Below, piece by piece: positions 7,647 to 15,350 of a stretch of DNA of 20,505 nucleotides. The number at the start of each line of letters is the position of its first letter. The first letter of the stretch is position 1. A model generated the notes under the pieces. The model had not been told where the DNA came from. It ran no database searches and saw only the letters and a list, made by a program, of their open reading frames with translations. The translations under genes and the position numbers were made by a program. Where the stretch lies: contig CAYLIC010000038.1 of NCBI GenBank assembly GCA_964383815.1, positions 1-20,505 of the forward strand. The letters are read 5' to 3'. Source of the DNA: UBA11524 sp964383815 (GTDB lineage Bacteria > Bacillota > Clostridia > Christensenellales > Aristaeellaceae).

Positions 7647-8483
7647 TCAGCGGCTCCATTCGGTCAGCTTGTCCCGAACGAGCTGGAAAAACCGTGCCGG
7701 CTGGGTGCGAATCAGCCGAATGTGCCTGTCTGAGCGGCGGATGCATACCCGGCTGCCAGCCAGCAGCTGGGCGCAGGTTTGTCCATCCACCTCCAGGCAG
7801 GCGTGCTGCTCTGCATCCGCGCCCAGCTGAAGGCAGATTTCCGCGCTGCCGGGCACCACGCAGGGCCTGTGCTGCAGGCTGTGGGCGCAAATGGGGGTGA
7901 GAATCATGGCATCGACCCTGGGGGAAACAATGGGCCCGCCGGCAGAAAGGGAGTATCCGGTGGAGCCGGTGGGCGTTGCCACCACCAGGCCGTCTGCCAC
8001 ATAGCGCCCGGCCCGCTCGCCATCCACCATGGCCTCCAGGGTGATCAGCCTCGCATATCCGCCGCGGCTGATGACCGCATCATTCAGCGCCAGCCAGCTT
8101 TCTTCGCCGGCGGCAATCTCCAGCAGCGGTCTTTCCTCCTGGGTAAAGCTGCCCTCCAGCAAGGCCCGAAGCACATCGTTGATGTCCTCCGGCTCCGCCT
8201 CCGCCAGAAAGCCGACCTGCCCCAGGTTGATGCCCAGCAGCGGCACATCCCAGCGGATGGCGGCCTGGGCGCCCCGGAGCAGCGTGCCATCGCCGCCCAG
8301 GGTCAGGATCATGTCCGGCGCGTCCACTGCCCGGGAAAAGGGCGTAACGCCTGGCAGATGGGCCGCCGCATCGTCCTCCGCCTGCACCTGGATGCCTTCA
8401 CCCTGCAAAAACCTTGCCGCCTTGGCAGCGCAGGCCATTGCATCCGCCCGCCTGCCGTGTACCATCAGGCCGATTTGCTTCAT
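7647..8483 (-). CDS. nadK: NAD kinase (ATP-NAD kinase)
   Basis: Phosphorylates NAD to NADP in the cytoplasm. The start is the ATG at 8483, preceded by AAAGGGGAG; the open frame runs further upstream to 8621, but that stretch contains the promoter and the end of tlyA, so I reject it. The 278-aa product has GGDGT at 63-67 (catalytic/phosphate-binding), GINLGQVGFLAE at 84-95, LND at 133-135, and the glycine-rich NAD-binding segment ATPTGSTGYSLSAGGPIVSP at 169-188. It is the first gene of nadK-argR-recN and is separated from tlyA by 77 bases that hold a promoter. Confidence 0.96.
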   Translation of the reverse strand: MKQIGLMVHGRRADAMACAAKAARFLQGEGIQVQAEDDAAAHLPGVTPFSRAVDAPDMILTLGGDGTLLRGAQAAIRWDVPLLGINLGQVGFLAEAEPEDINDVLRALLEGSFTQEERPLLEIAAGEESWLALNDAVISRGGYARLITLEAMVDGERAGRYVADGLVVATPTGSTGYSLSAGGPIVSPRVDAMILTPICAHSLQHRPCVVPGSAEICLQLGADAEQHACLEVDGQTCAQLLAGSRVCIRRSDRHIRLIRTQPARFFQLVRDKLTEWSR

Positions 8484-8511
8484 ATTGCTCCCCTTTCGTA
8501 CAGTCAGGGAA

Positions 8512-8540
8512 AGTATAACACAAAATGAATATTCATGCAA
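8512..8540 (-). promoter_or_regulatory. Promoter of nadK-argR-recN
   Basis: On the minus strand there is TTGCAT (8535-8540), a 17-base spacer, and TATACT (8512-8517) with an extended TGT just before the -10. The start would be about 8505, giving a leader of roughly 20 bases to the nadK ATG. It overlaps a candidate ArgR site. Confidence 0.7.
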
Positions 8541-8541
8541 G
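8524..8541 (-). promoter_or_regulatory. Candidate ARG box (ArgR operator)
   Basis: The minus strand reads CTTGCATGAATATTCATT, which matches 16 of 18 positions of the consensus WNTGNATWWWWATNCANW, with both half-sites TGCAT and ATTCA intact. It covers the -35 element and part of the spacer, a repressing position. A weaker overlapping copy lies at 8536-8549. ArgR is encoded one gene downstream, so autoregulation is plausible. Confidence 0.55.
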
Positions 8542-8560
8542 TGTATGCAGAATATACAGC

Positions 8561-9373
8561 TTACTTTTTCATGCTTTCGTGGGCATTTCTCACCAGGTCG
8601 GCAATCATTTCTGCCGTGCATGGCTCGGTTTCGCTGGTTTTCCTGGTAATCTTCGCCAGAAACTCAATGTTTCCCTCCGGGCCGGTGATGGGTGAATAGT
8701 CCAGGGCCTGCACCTGCCAGCCGAAGGTGGGCGCAAAATCCACAATGCTCTGCAGTACATCCTCATGCACCCTGGGATCGCGAACCACGCCTTTCTTCCC
8801 CACCCTGTCCTTTCCCGCCTCAAACTGTGGCTTGATGAGGGTATAGAACACGCCTTCCTCGCCCATCAGGCTTGCCGCCACAGGCAGTATCAGCTTGATG
8901 GAAATGAAGCTCACGTCCATCACCGTCACCGTGGGGTGCAGGGGAAGCTGCTCCGGTGTCAGGTAGCGGGCGTTGGTGCGCTCCATGACGGTTACGCGCT
9001 CATCGTTGCGGAGCTTCCAGTCAAACTGGCCATACCCTACATCGATGGCATACACATGGCTGGCGCCGCTGCGCAGGCATACATCCGTAAAGCCGCCGGT
9101 GGCAGCGCCAATGTCCATGCACACCTTGCCTGCCAAATCCGCATGGAAGGACTTGATGGCCTTCTCCAGCTTCAGTCCTCCACGGCTAACAAACTGGTGG
9201 GCCGCACCGCGAAGAATCAGCTCGTCCTCCGGCTTCACGGTTTCGCTGGCCTTGAGAATTTTCCTTTCGCCAATGTACGCCAGGCCTGCCATAATGCTGG
9301 CCTGCGCCTTTTCGCGGCTTTCGCACAGGCCGCGGCTCACCAGCGCCACATCGGCGCGCATTTTGTCACTCAT
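8561..9373 (-). CDS. tlyA: TlyA family rRNA methyltransferase / hemolysin-like protein
   Basis: A 270-residue protein, normal length, with an N-terminal S4 RNA-binding domain (about 1-65) and a C-terminal FtsJ/RrmJ-like SAM-dependent methyltransferase domain. SAM motif I is DIGAATGGFTD at 87-97; the common form has Ser in place of the second Ala. Candidate catalytic residues of the K-D-K-E set are K68, D153 (VMDVSFIS) and K181 (LIKPQFE). Characterised TlyA proteins 2'-O-methylate cytidines in 16S and/or 23S rRNA; the exact target here is unknown. AAGGGAG lies upstream of the ATG inside the end of dxs, which it overlaps by eight bases. The dxs-tlyA-nadK-argR-recN order is a conserved Firmicutes arrangement. 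Confidence 0.93.
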   Translation of the reverse strand: MSDKMRADVALVSRGLCESREKAQASIMAGLAYIGERKILKASETVKPEDELILRGAAHQFVSRGGLKLEKAIKSFHADLAGKVCMDIGAATGGFTDVCLRSGASHVYAIDVGYGQFDWKLRNDERVTVMERTNARYLTPEQLPLHPTVTVMDVSFISIKLILPVAASLMGEEGVFYTLIKPQFEAGKDRVGKKGVVRDPRVHEDVLQSIVDFAPTFGWQVQALDYSPITGPEGNIEFLAKITRKTSETEPCTAEMIADLVRNAHESMKK

Positions 9374-11243
9374 GGTGTTCTCCCTTGTTCTTCATGTAAG
9401 CGATGATGCGGGCCGCCATCTGCCGTGGCTCCAGGCCCAGGTATTTCATCAGCTGGTCCCGCCTGCCGTGCTGCACAAAGGTATCCGCAATGCCAAAGGA
9501 CAGCACTGGCCCGGGCATTTCCTCCGCCACGCAGAAGGCGCTGACCGCACTGCCGAAGCCGCCGATGAGCACATGCTCCTCCATGGTGATGATGGGCCTG
9601 TCCCGCAGGGAGCGCAGCATGGCCTCATCCAGCGGTTTCACGGTGGAGCAGTTGATAACCGCCGCGGAAATGCCGCTCCCCGCCAGGCGCCTGCGGGTTT
9701 CCAGGGCCTCCGCCACCATGGAACCAACAGCCAGCAGCGCGCAGTCCTGTCCCTGCTCCAGGGTTTCCCACTTGCCCGGCACAAAGCCCGGGTAGGGATA
9801 GCCTGCACTCAGGTCAATGCTGCGCCTGCCATAGCGGATGGCGCAGGGCGCATCGTATCCCTGTGACCAGCGCACCATGGCCTTCAGCTCCGCCAGATCC
9901 CTTGGCGCCAGCACCATCATGTTGGGCACGGGTAAAAGTGCAGCCAGGTCGAACACCCCATGATGGGTGGCGCCATCCTCGCCCACCAGGCCTGCCCTGT
10001 CCAGCAGGAAGGTGACAGGCAGGCGCTGCATGCATACATCGTGAATGGCCTGATCGTAGCTGCGCTGAAAGAATGTGGCGTAGACTGCGAAATACGGCTT
10101 CATGCCGCCAGCCGCCAGGCCAGCCGCCAGGGTTACCGCATGCTCCTCCGCAATGCCCACATCCAGCATCCTGTCCGGAAAAGCTTCCTGAAAGGCGTTC
10201 AGCCCGGTGCCGCCGGGCATCGCAGCGGTGATGGTGACAATGCGGCCATCCTCCTTCGCCATGTCCGCCAGCTCCAGGGCGGCTGTTTTGCCAAAGGAAG
10301 GCAGCGCGGAGGCACTGCGCAGGCCGCCTGTTTCCACATAGAAGGGAGGCGTGCCGTGGAACATCTCCGGTCGCTCCTCCGCCTTGTCGTAGCCATATCC
10401 CTTGCGGGTCAGCACATGAATCACAGCCGGGCCGTCGAAGTCCTTGGCCAGGCGCAGGGTGCGCTCCATGCTCTTCAGGTCGTGCCCGTCAATGGGCCCG
10501 AAGTAGTGGAACCCCAGCGCAGTAAAGAAGCCATCCTCCTTCACCAGCAGGGACTTCACCGAGTCCTTCACCCAGTTGATGCAGCGGTACACCGGTTTAC
10601 CGATGAAGGGTATGTTGTTCAGCCGGAACTTGACCTTTTTCTTGGTGCTCGTCCACCCTTTGCTGACCCGTATGTCCGTCAGGTACCGGGAAAGGGCGCC
10701 AACGTTTGGCGCAATGGACATTTCATTGTCGTTGAGAATCACAATCAGCTTGGTGTTGGCGCTGCCGGCATCGTTCAGGGCCTCATAGCACATGCCGCCG
10801 GTCAGCGCGCCATCACCCACCAGGGCAATCACCGCATGATGCTGTCCCTGGTAGTCCCTGGCCCGGGCCAGTCCCAGGGCGGCGGAAATCGCCGTGGAGG
10901 AATGCCCGGTTTCAAACACATCGTATTCGCTTTCGCACCGCTTGGGAAAGCCTGCAATGCCTCCAAAGCTCCGAAGCGTGTGAAAAAGGGCGTACCGGCC
11001 CGTTAACAGCTTGTGCACATAGCTCTGGTGTCCCACGTCGAACACCAGCTTGTCCTCCGGCAGGTCAAACACCCGGTGAAGCGCCATGGTCAGCTCCACC
11101 ACACCCAGGTTGGAGGCCAGGTGCCCGCCACGCCGGGCCACGGTGGTCACCAGCTCCTCGCGAATTTCCGCCGCCAGGGCGTACAATTCCTCATAGGACA
11201 GGCCCTTCAGGTCTGCCGGAGCCTTCACATCCTTCAGGTGCAT
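9366..11243 (-). CDS. dxs: 1-deoxy-D-xylulose-5-phosphate synthase
   Basis: Condenses pyruvate and glyceraldehyde 3-phosphate, the first step of the MEP isoprenoid pathway, using thiamine diphosphate. The 625-aa protein starts at the ATG at 11243 with GAGGAGGAT just upstream; an upstream in-frame extension to 11309 overlaps the preceding gene and is rejected. Visible motifs are RRGGHLASNLGVVEL (38-52, including the catalytic His), VFDVGHQSYVHKLLTGR (67-83), the TPP/Mg motif GDGALTGG (143-150) with N at 171, GIAEEHAV (363-370) with the catalytic Glu, and DRAGLVGEDGATHHG (415-429). The 3' end overlaps tlyA. It lies ten bases downstream of a small membrane-protein gene, not of xseB/ispA as in many relatives. 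Confidence 0.97.
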   Translation of the reverse strand: MHLKDVKAPADLKGLSYEELYALAAEIREELVTTVARRGGHLASNLGVVELTMALHRVFDLPEDKLVFDVGHQSYVHKLLTGRYALFHTLRSFGGIAGFPKRCESEYDVFETGHSSTAISAALGLARARDYQGQHHAVIALVGDGALTGGMCYEALNDAGSANTKLIVILNDNEMSIAPNVGALSRYLTDIRVSKGWTSTKKKVKFRLNNIPFIGKPVYRCINWVKDSVKSLLVKEDGFFTALGFHYFGPIDGHDLKSMERTLRLAKDFDGPAVIHVLTRKGYGYDKAEERPEMFHGTPPFYVETGGLRSASALPSFGKTAALELADMAKEDGRIVTITAAMPGGTGLNAFQEAFPDRMLDVGIAEEHAVTLAAGLAAGGMKPYFAVYATFFQRSYDQAIHDVCMQRLPVTFLLDRAGLVGEDGATHHGVFDLAALLPVPNMMVLAPRDLAELKAMVRWSQGYDAPCAIRYGRRSIDLSAGYPYPGFVPGKWETLEQGQDCALLAVGSMVAEALETRRRLAGSGISAAVINCSTVKPLDEAMLRSLRDRPIITMEEHVLIGGFGSAVSAFCVAEEMPGPVLSFGIADTFVQHGRRDQLMKYLGLEPRQMAARIIAYMKNKGEHHE

Positions 11244-11253
11244 CCTATCCTCC

Positions 11254-11721
11254 TCATCCGTTCTTCCGCTCCACCCATCTGCCGATAAGCGGCAGTGTGA
11301 AGCGCACACCCCGCCAGGCGAACAGCATCATCCGTATCCGCAAAACCAGCAGCACCAGCGCCACGCAGATGTAGGCAATCCACCCAATCAGGTTCATCAG
11401 AAAGCCGATATAGGGTATCGCGCCAAACAGGGTGCACACCAGCACCAGCGCCAGCGCAACCGCCATGTGCCCAGCCGTCAGCGCCACAGACTGGGCGGAA
11501 AAGTGCCGTATGGCACGGCTTTTCCGTTCTGCAAACAAAAGGAACAGCGCAAAGGGCGGCAGCATGGCTGCCAGGGTGCAGGTGAGCAGCACCGTGCGGT
11601 TGGTGGCAATCAGCTCGCTCACCCGTTCCCGGCAGGGCTCCTCCTCCACAGGCTCCATGTCGTAATAGGGCTCGTCCTCAAAGGGTTCATCCTGCCACCT
11701 GTTTCCTCTGCGATGCTCCAT
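11254..11721 (-). CDS. Small DUF4870-like membrane protein
   Basis: A 155-residue protein with an acidic, hydrophilic N-terminus (1-40, rich in Glu/Asp) and three predicted transmembrane helices (about 43-63, 80-98 and 105-127). Between helices 1 and 2 lies ERKSRAIRHFSAQS, which resembles the R-x-H-x-x-Q motif of DUF4870-type proteins, and the C-terminus AWRGVRFTLPLIGRWVER resembles their G-x-x-x-x-LPLIG ending. The function of that family is unknown to me. ACGGAGGA precedes the ATG. It sits between ddl (14 bases upstream) and dxs (ten bases downstream), where its stop codon overlaps the dxs ribosome site. It is co-transcribed with envelope genes, but I infer no specific role. Confidence 0.75.
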   Translation of the reverse strand: MEHRRGNRWQDEPFEDEPYYDMEPVEEEPCRERVSELIATNRTVLLTCTLAAMLPPFALFLLFAERKSRAIRHFSAQSVALTAGHMAVALALVLVCTLFGAIPYIGFLMNLIGWIAYICVALVLLVLRIRMMLFAWRGVRFTLPLIGRWVERKNG

Positions 11722-11735
11722 GGTCGTCCTCCGTG

Positions 11736-12947
11736 TTACAGCTTGGCACCCTTGCAGCCCTTGGCGCCCTTGGCGCCGCCCAGGCTGACGCTCTTCAAAA
11801 TGTCCGAGGTGTAGGCATAGTTGCGGGAATTCTTATCCTCGTGGGCGCGGATGGCGCAGTCCACCATGCGGTCAATCAGCGTGGCATACTTCACACCGGC
11901 GTTCTCCCACAGGTAAAAGGCCAGGGAGCCGGGAATGGTGTTGATTTCCGTAATGAACACCTGCTCCGTTGCCTTGTCCCACATGTAGTCGATGCGCACC
12001 ACACCCTTGCAGTCCATCATGCGGAAAATGTCGCAGGACAGGCGCTGGATGTGCTCCCGCATGTCCTCCGGGATGGGTGCAGGGAGAATGCGGTGCAGGC
12101 TTGCCATACCCTTGCTGCCGCCGCTGGCAAGATACTTGTCCTTAAAGTCCAGAAACGCGTCTGCCGCAATGGGCATTTCGATGGGCGAAGCCTCCACCGC
12201 ATCATCATAGCCCAGCACGGAGCAGTTCAGCTCAATGGGCTTGTCAAGGCCCTTTTCCACCAGTACCCGCCGATCGTAGTCGAAGGCCAGGTCGAGGGAG
12301 TCCTCCAGGCCTTCCCGGTCATCCGCCCGGCTGACGCCGATGGAGGAGCCCAGGTTGGCAGGCTTTACAAACACGGGATAGCCCAGCTTATCCTCCACCT
12401 GCGCCACCACAGCGGCCCTGTCCTTCTCCCACATGGAGCGGGTAAACCAGCAATCCGGCAGGATGGGCAGGCCAGCGCCGCGGAAGAACTGCTTCATCAT
12501 AATCTTATCCATGCCCAGGGCGCTGCCTGCCACGCCCGTGGAGGTATAGGGCAGGTTCGCCAGCTCCAGCATGCCCTGCAGGGTGCCATCCTCGCCATTC
12601 AGGCCGTGCATAACCACCACGCACACCTGCATGCGGGCCACCACCACTGTTTCAGCCTTGCCGAAAAGCCCCTTGCCGGGCCTGGTTGCCAGCAGCGCGC
12701 CGGAGCCGGCCGTCATGTCCAGGGACACCTGCTCCACACCCTTCGCATCCGGGCTGAAATGCTTGTATGTGTCAATCTTCCGCAGCGCTTCACCGGTGTA
12801 CCACACGCCCTGCTCGCTGATATACACAGGGATAATGTCATACTTTTCGGTATTCACATTGTTCATCAGCTGCACGGCGGAGATGATGCACACCTCCCGC
12901 TCACAGCTGCGGCTGCCGAAAATCACGCCAAGCTGAACCTTGCTCAT
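11736..12947 (-). CDS. ddl: D-alanine--D-alanine ligase
   Basis: An ATP-grasp enzyme that makes D-Ala-D-Ala for peptidoglycan. I choose the ATG at 12947 (403 aa, MSKVQLGVIFGS) because AGGAGG is seven bases upstream; an ATG two codons earlier touches the ribosome site. Motifs: GSRSCEREVCIISA (11-24) with the N-terminal catalytic Glu, VVMHGLNGEDGTLQG (111-125), PVFVKPANLGSSIGVS (191-206), the omega-loop KY pair (271-272), which in this family favours D-Ala over D-lactate, and the metal-binding ITEINTIPGS (332-341). The C-terminus carries an odd Gly-X-Lys repeat tail (389-403). It lies 15 bases after a MurF-like gene, its partner in the pathway. At about 400 aa it is longer than the compact 300-aa DdlB type. 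Confidence 0.94.
   Translation of the reverse strand: MSKVQLGVIFGSRSCEREVCIISAVQLMNNVNTEKYDIIPVYISEQGVWYTGEALRKIDTYKHFSPDAKGVEQVSLDMTAGSGALLATRPGKGLFGKAETVVVARMQVCVVVMHGLNGEDGTLQGMLELANLPYTSTGVAGSALGMDKIMMKQFFRGAGLPILPDCWFTRSMWEKDRAAVVAQVEDKLGYPVFVKPANLGSSIGVSRADDREGLEDSLDLAFDYDRRVLVEKGLDKPIELNCSVLGYDDAVEASPIEMPIAADAFLDFKDKYLASGGSKGMASLHRILPAPIPEDMREHIQRLSCDIFRMMDCKGVVRIDYMWDKATEQVFITEINTIPGSLAFYLWENAGVKYATLIDRMVDCAIRAHEDKNSRNYAYTSDILKSVSLGGAKGAKGCKGAKL
11742..11777 (-). repeat. Four tandem 9-bp units at the 3' end of ddl
   Basis: On the minus strand the unit GGCGCCAAG occurs twice exactly and then twice with single changes (GGCTGCAAG, GGTGCCAAG). It encodes Gly-Ala-Lys, Gly-Ala-Lys, Gly-Cys-Lys, Gly-Ala-Lys just before the final Leu and stop. 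Copy-number change would stay in frame. Confidence 0.9.
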
Positions 12948-12962
12948 GTTCATTCCTCCTCG

Positions 12963-14531
12963 TTATTTGGAATAGTGGTCGGGCAGGTCGTTTTCAAAGA
13001 GCGCCACATCCCCGGGCCGGCCCATCTGGCGCAGCAGCGCCGCCGCCTCGTCCAGGCTGCGGACGGGGTGCAGGTGCTCCTCCGGGAAGCCCACTTCCTT
13101 CAGGCCTGCGGCAATGGGCGCGGTGTGCTTCACGCCCACCAGGATGGCCTCATCCACACAGGCTGCCATTTTCACGCCGAATGCATGGTTAAACTCGTCC
13201 TCACCCTTGCCCAGCTCCACCATGCCGGGGGTGATGATGATGCGCCGCCCGGTGAACTGGCGGATAACCTCCAGCGCGGCCTCCGCCCCATGGGGGTTGC
13301 TGTTGAAGGCATCGTCAATGATGGTCACGCCCGGCGAGGGAATCAGCTGCAGGCGGTGCTCCACCGGTTCCAGCTTTGCAATGCCGCGGCTGATCTGCTT
13401 CAGTGTCAGTCCCAGGTGCAGGCACACCGTGGCAGCCAGCAGAATATTCTGTATGTTGTGCTGGCCCAGCAGCCGGGTTTCGCAGGCAATGCACCCATCC
13501 CTGGTGCACAGCATGAAGCGGCTCCCGGCAGCGGACACGGATACATCCTCCGCCCACACATCCGCCTGGCCTGCACTCAGGCCGCACAGGCGCCTGGCCT
13601 TGGTGGTTTTGTCGTACAGCTCCCGGCAAATGCCGCCGTCATCCGGGAAGAAGCAGCAGCCATCCGCCGGAATGGCGTCCATCAGCTCATACTTGGTACT
13701 CTTGATGCGCTCCAGGGTCTTGAAGGTGTCCAGGTGCTGCGGGCCAACGCTGGTCAGCAGGCCATAGGTCGGGTGCACTAGGCGGCACATTTCTTTAATG
13801 TCGCCCACATGCCTTGCGCCCATTTCCGCCACAAAAACCTGGTGTGCAGGCTGCAGCCTGGTGCGGATGATTTTCGTTACACCCATGGGCGTGTTGAAGC
13901 TGGAAGGCGTGACCAGCGTCTGATACTTCTCCTGCAGCAGCGTGCCCAGGATAAACTTCACGCTGGTCTTGCCATAGCTGCCCGTAATGCCAATCTTAAT
14001 CAGGTCCGGCCGGGCAGCCAGCCTGCGCTGAGCATCGCGGAAATACATTTCGCTGATGAGCTTCTCAATGGGCCAGGCCAGCAGCCCGGCCAGCGCCACC
14101 CACAGGGGCAGCAAAAGCGGGAACAGCCAGACAATCCTTCCCGGCAGAGGGATGCACACCAGGGCATACACCACCACTGCCACAGCGTACAGCCGCTTGA
14201 TACGCGGGGTGAACACCAGGGGTTTCTTGGCCTTCTGCCTGGTGCTAAGCCAGCACAGCCCGCCGCCGCACAGCAAGGCGCCGATGGACGCCACCGCCAT
14301 GCCCGCCATATACCCGGCATGGGTGGCGGCATCCTGCCCGCCAACGGCCTGCCACAAAAGGTACAGGCCGCCGGTTGCCAGGCACAGCAGCGTCCCGGGC
14401 AGCAAACACCGCCAGCTGCGCCTCAGCGTGCGGAAATAGCCGGGAAACTGGTAGCTTTCCAGCTGAAAAAAATGAATCAAGCCGCGGGAGGCCAGCACGC
14501 AGGCCAGCGCCACCGCCAGGGAATATATCAT
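12963..14531 (-). CDS. Membrane-anchored MurF-like ligase (UDP-MurNAc-tripeptide--D-Ala-D-Ala ligase family)
   Basis: A 522-residue protein in two parts. Residues 1-160 hold five predicted transmembrane helices (about 4-22, 42-62, 73-96, 113-130, 133-155). Residues 175-522 form a complete Mur ligase: P-loop GITGSYGKTS (181-190), AEMGARHVGDIKEM (235-248), TSVGPQHLDTF (260-270), IKSTKYELM (276-284) with the candidate carbamylated Lys, LGQHNIQN (355-362), and IIDDAFNSNPHGAEAAL (404-420), the MurF-type DDAxNxNP motif. It lacks the usual soluble N-terminal UDP-binding domain of MurF, which the membrane part replaces. GGAGGAAGCGTC precedes the ATG; it overlaps the hydrolase gene by four bases and is followed by ddl, whose product is the MurF substrate. 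Whether it is the cell's only MurF cannot be decided here. Confidence 0.85.
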   Translation of the reverse strand: MIYSLAVALACVLASRGLIHFFQLESYQFPGYFRTLRRSWRCLLPGTLLCLATGGLYLLWQAVGGQDAATHAGYMAGMAVASIGALLCGGGLCWLSTRQKAKKPLVFTPRIKRLYAVAVVVYALVCIPLPGRIVWLFPLLLPLWVALAGLLAWPIEKLISEMYFRDAQRRLAARPDLIKIGITGSYGKTSVKFILGTLLQEKYQTLVTPSSFNTPMGVTKIIRTRLQPAHQVFVAEMGARHVGDIKEMCRLVHPTYGLLTSVGPQHLDTFKTLERIKSTKYELMDAIPADGCCFFPDDGGICRELYDKTTKARRLCGLSAGQADVWAEDVSVSAAGSRFMLCTRDGCIACETRLLGQHNIQNILLAATVCLHLGLTLKQISRGIAKLEPVEHRLQLIPSPGVTIIDDAFNSNPHGAEAALEVIRQFTGRRIIITPGMVELGKGEDEFNHAFGVKMAACVDEAILVGVKHTAPIAAGLKEVGFPEEHLHPVRSLDEAAALLRQMGRPGDVALFENDLPDHYSK

Positions 14532-15313
14532 GACGCTTCCTCCATCAGGAACACGCGGGCGATTTTGTTAAACCGCTGCACCTGCTCCAGGTATGCAAAG
14601 TGTGTGCCGCCCTCCAGCACCGCCAGGCCGGCATCGGGAATGTCCCGCTCCATCTGCCGTCCCATCCACAGGGGCGTTTCCGTGTCCTGGTCGCCCCAGA
14701 TGAGCAGCGTGGGCTGCTTGATTTCCCTGTACCTGTCGCTCAGATCCAGGCTGATAACCTTCACAAAGGTCTGCCGCATGTCGGCATCCAGGGCGTTATA
14801 GTCCCGGCTGCCATACTTCTGCCGCAGCTTCTCCTCCATTTTTTCCGGCAGGGAGCCGAAAACCCTCATGCGCCCCAGTGCCCGGCAAAGGCCCTTCAGC
14901 CGCTTGTAGCGGGCCGTGCGCCTGCGGCCTTCCTCCGTTTGCGGCTTTTTAATGCCTGCCGCGCCGGTGAAAATCAGCTTGGTAAACAGGCTGCTGTCCT
15001 CCGCCGCCAGGTAGGCCGCAACGCGCCCGCCAAAGGAGTGGGCAATCACCGCGCAGGGCAGAAAGTTCAGCTGGCGCAAGGCCTCCAGCGTGGCGGCGGC
15101 ATATTCCGGCACGCCCCAGGGCTCCGGCGGGCGGCTGCTTTTGCCGTGGCCTGGAAAGTCCAGGCTCAGCACCTGCATGTCCCGGGCCAGGTCATCCGCC
15201 ACAGGCTTCATCAGGCTGGTGTCGCATCCCCAGCCGTGCAGGAGAACCACCCGGTTGCTCCCCTGGCCTGATAGTTCGTAATGGATCACAGCGCCATTGG
15301 CCTGCAGCTCCAT
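14528..15313 (-). CDS. Alpha/beta hydrolase
   Basis: A 261-residue alpha/beta-hydrolase-fold protein. The start is the ATG at 15313 with AAGGGAG seven bases upstream; the open frame runs 15 codons further but without a ribosome site. Motifs are HGWG (26-29, oxyanion region), LDFPGHGKSS (51-60), the nucleophile elbow AHSFGGR with Ser93, WGDQDTETP with Asp210 (or 208), and GGTHFAYLE with His238, a full catalytic triad. There is no signal peptide, so it is probably cytoplasmic. The substrate is unknown; the fold resembles the MhpC/lipase-like group. Its stop overlaps the MurF-like gene's start (ATGA), so the two are probably translationally coupled, hinting at but not proving an envelope-related role. 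Confidence 0.85.
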   Translation of the reverse strand: MELQANGAVIHYELSGQGSNRVVLLHGWGCDTSLMKPVADDLARDMQVLSLDFPGHGKSSRPPEPWGVPEYAAATLEALRQLNFLPCAVIAHSFGGRVAAYLAAEDSSLFTKLIFTGAAGIKKPQTEEGRRRTARYKRLKGLCRALGRMRVFGSLPEKMEEKLRQKYGSRDYNALDADMRQTFVKVISLDLSDRYREIKQPTLLIWGDQDTETPLWMGRQMERDIPDAGLAVLEGGTHFAYLEQVQRFNKIARVFLMEEAS

Positions 15314-15350
15314 GTGCTCGCTCCCTTCGCGCGGCGTTTGCCGCATTCTA

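Noticed and set aside
8484..8621. N-terminal extension of NAD kinase by 46 codons
   Set aside because: It would cover the promoter, the ARG box and the end of tlyA; the ATG at 8483 has AAAGGGGAG and gives a family-normal N-terminus.
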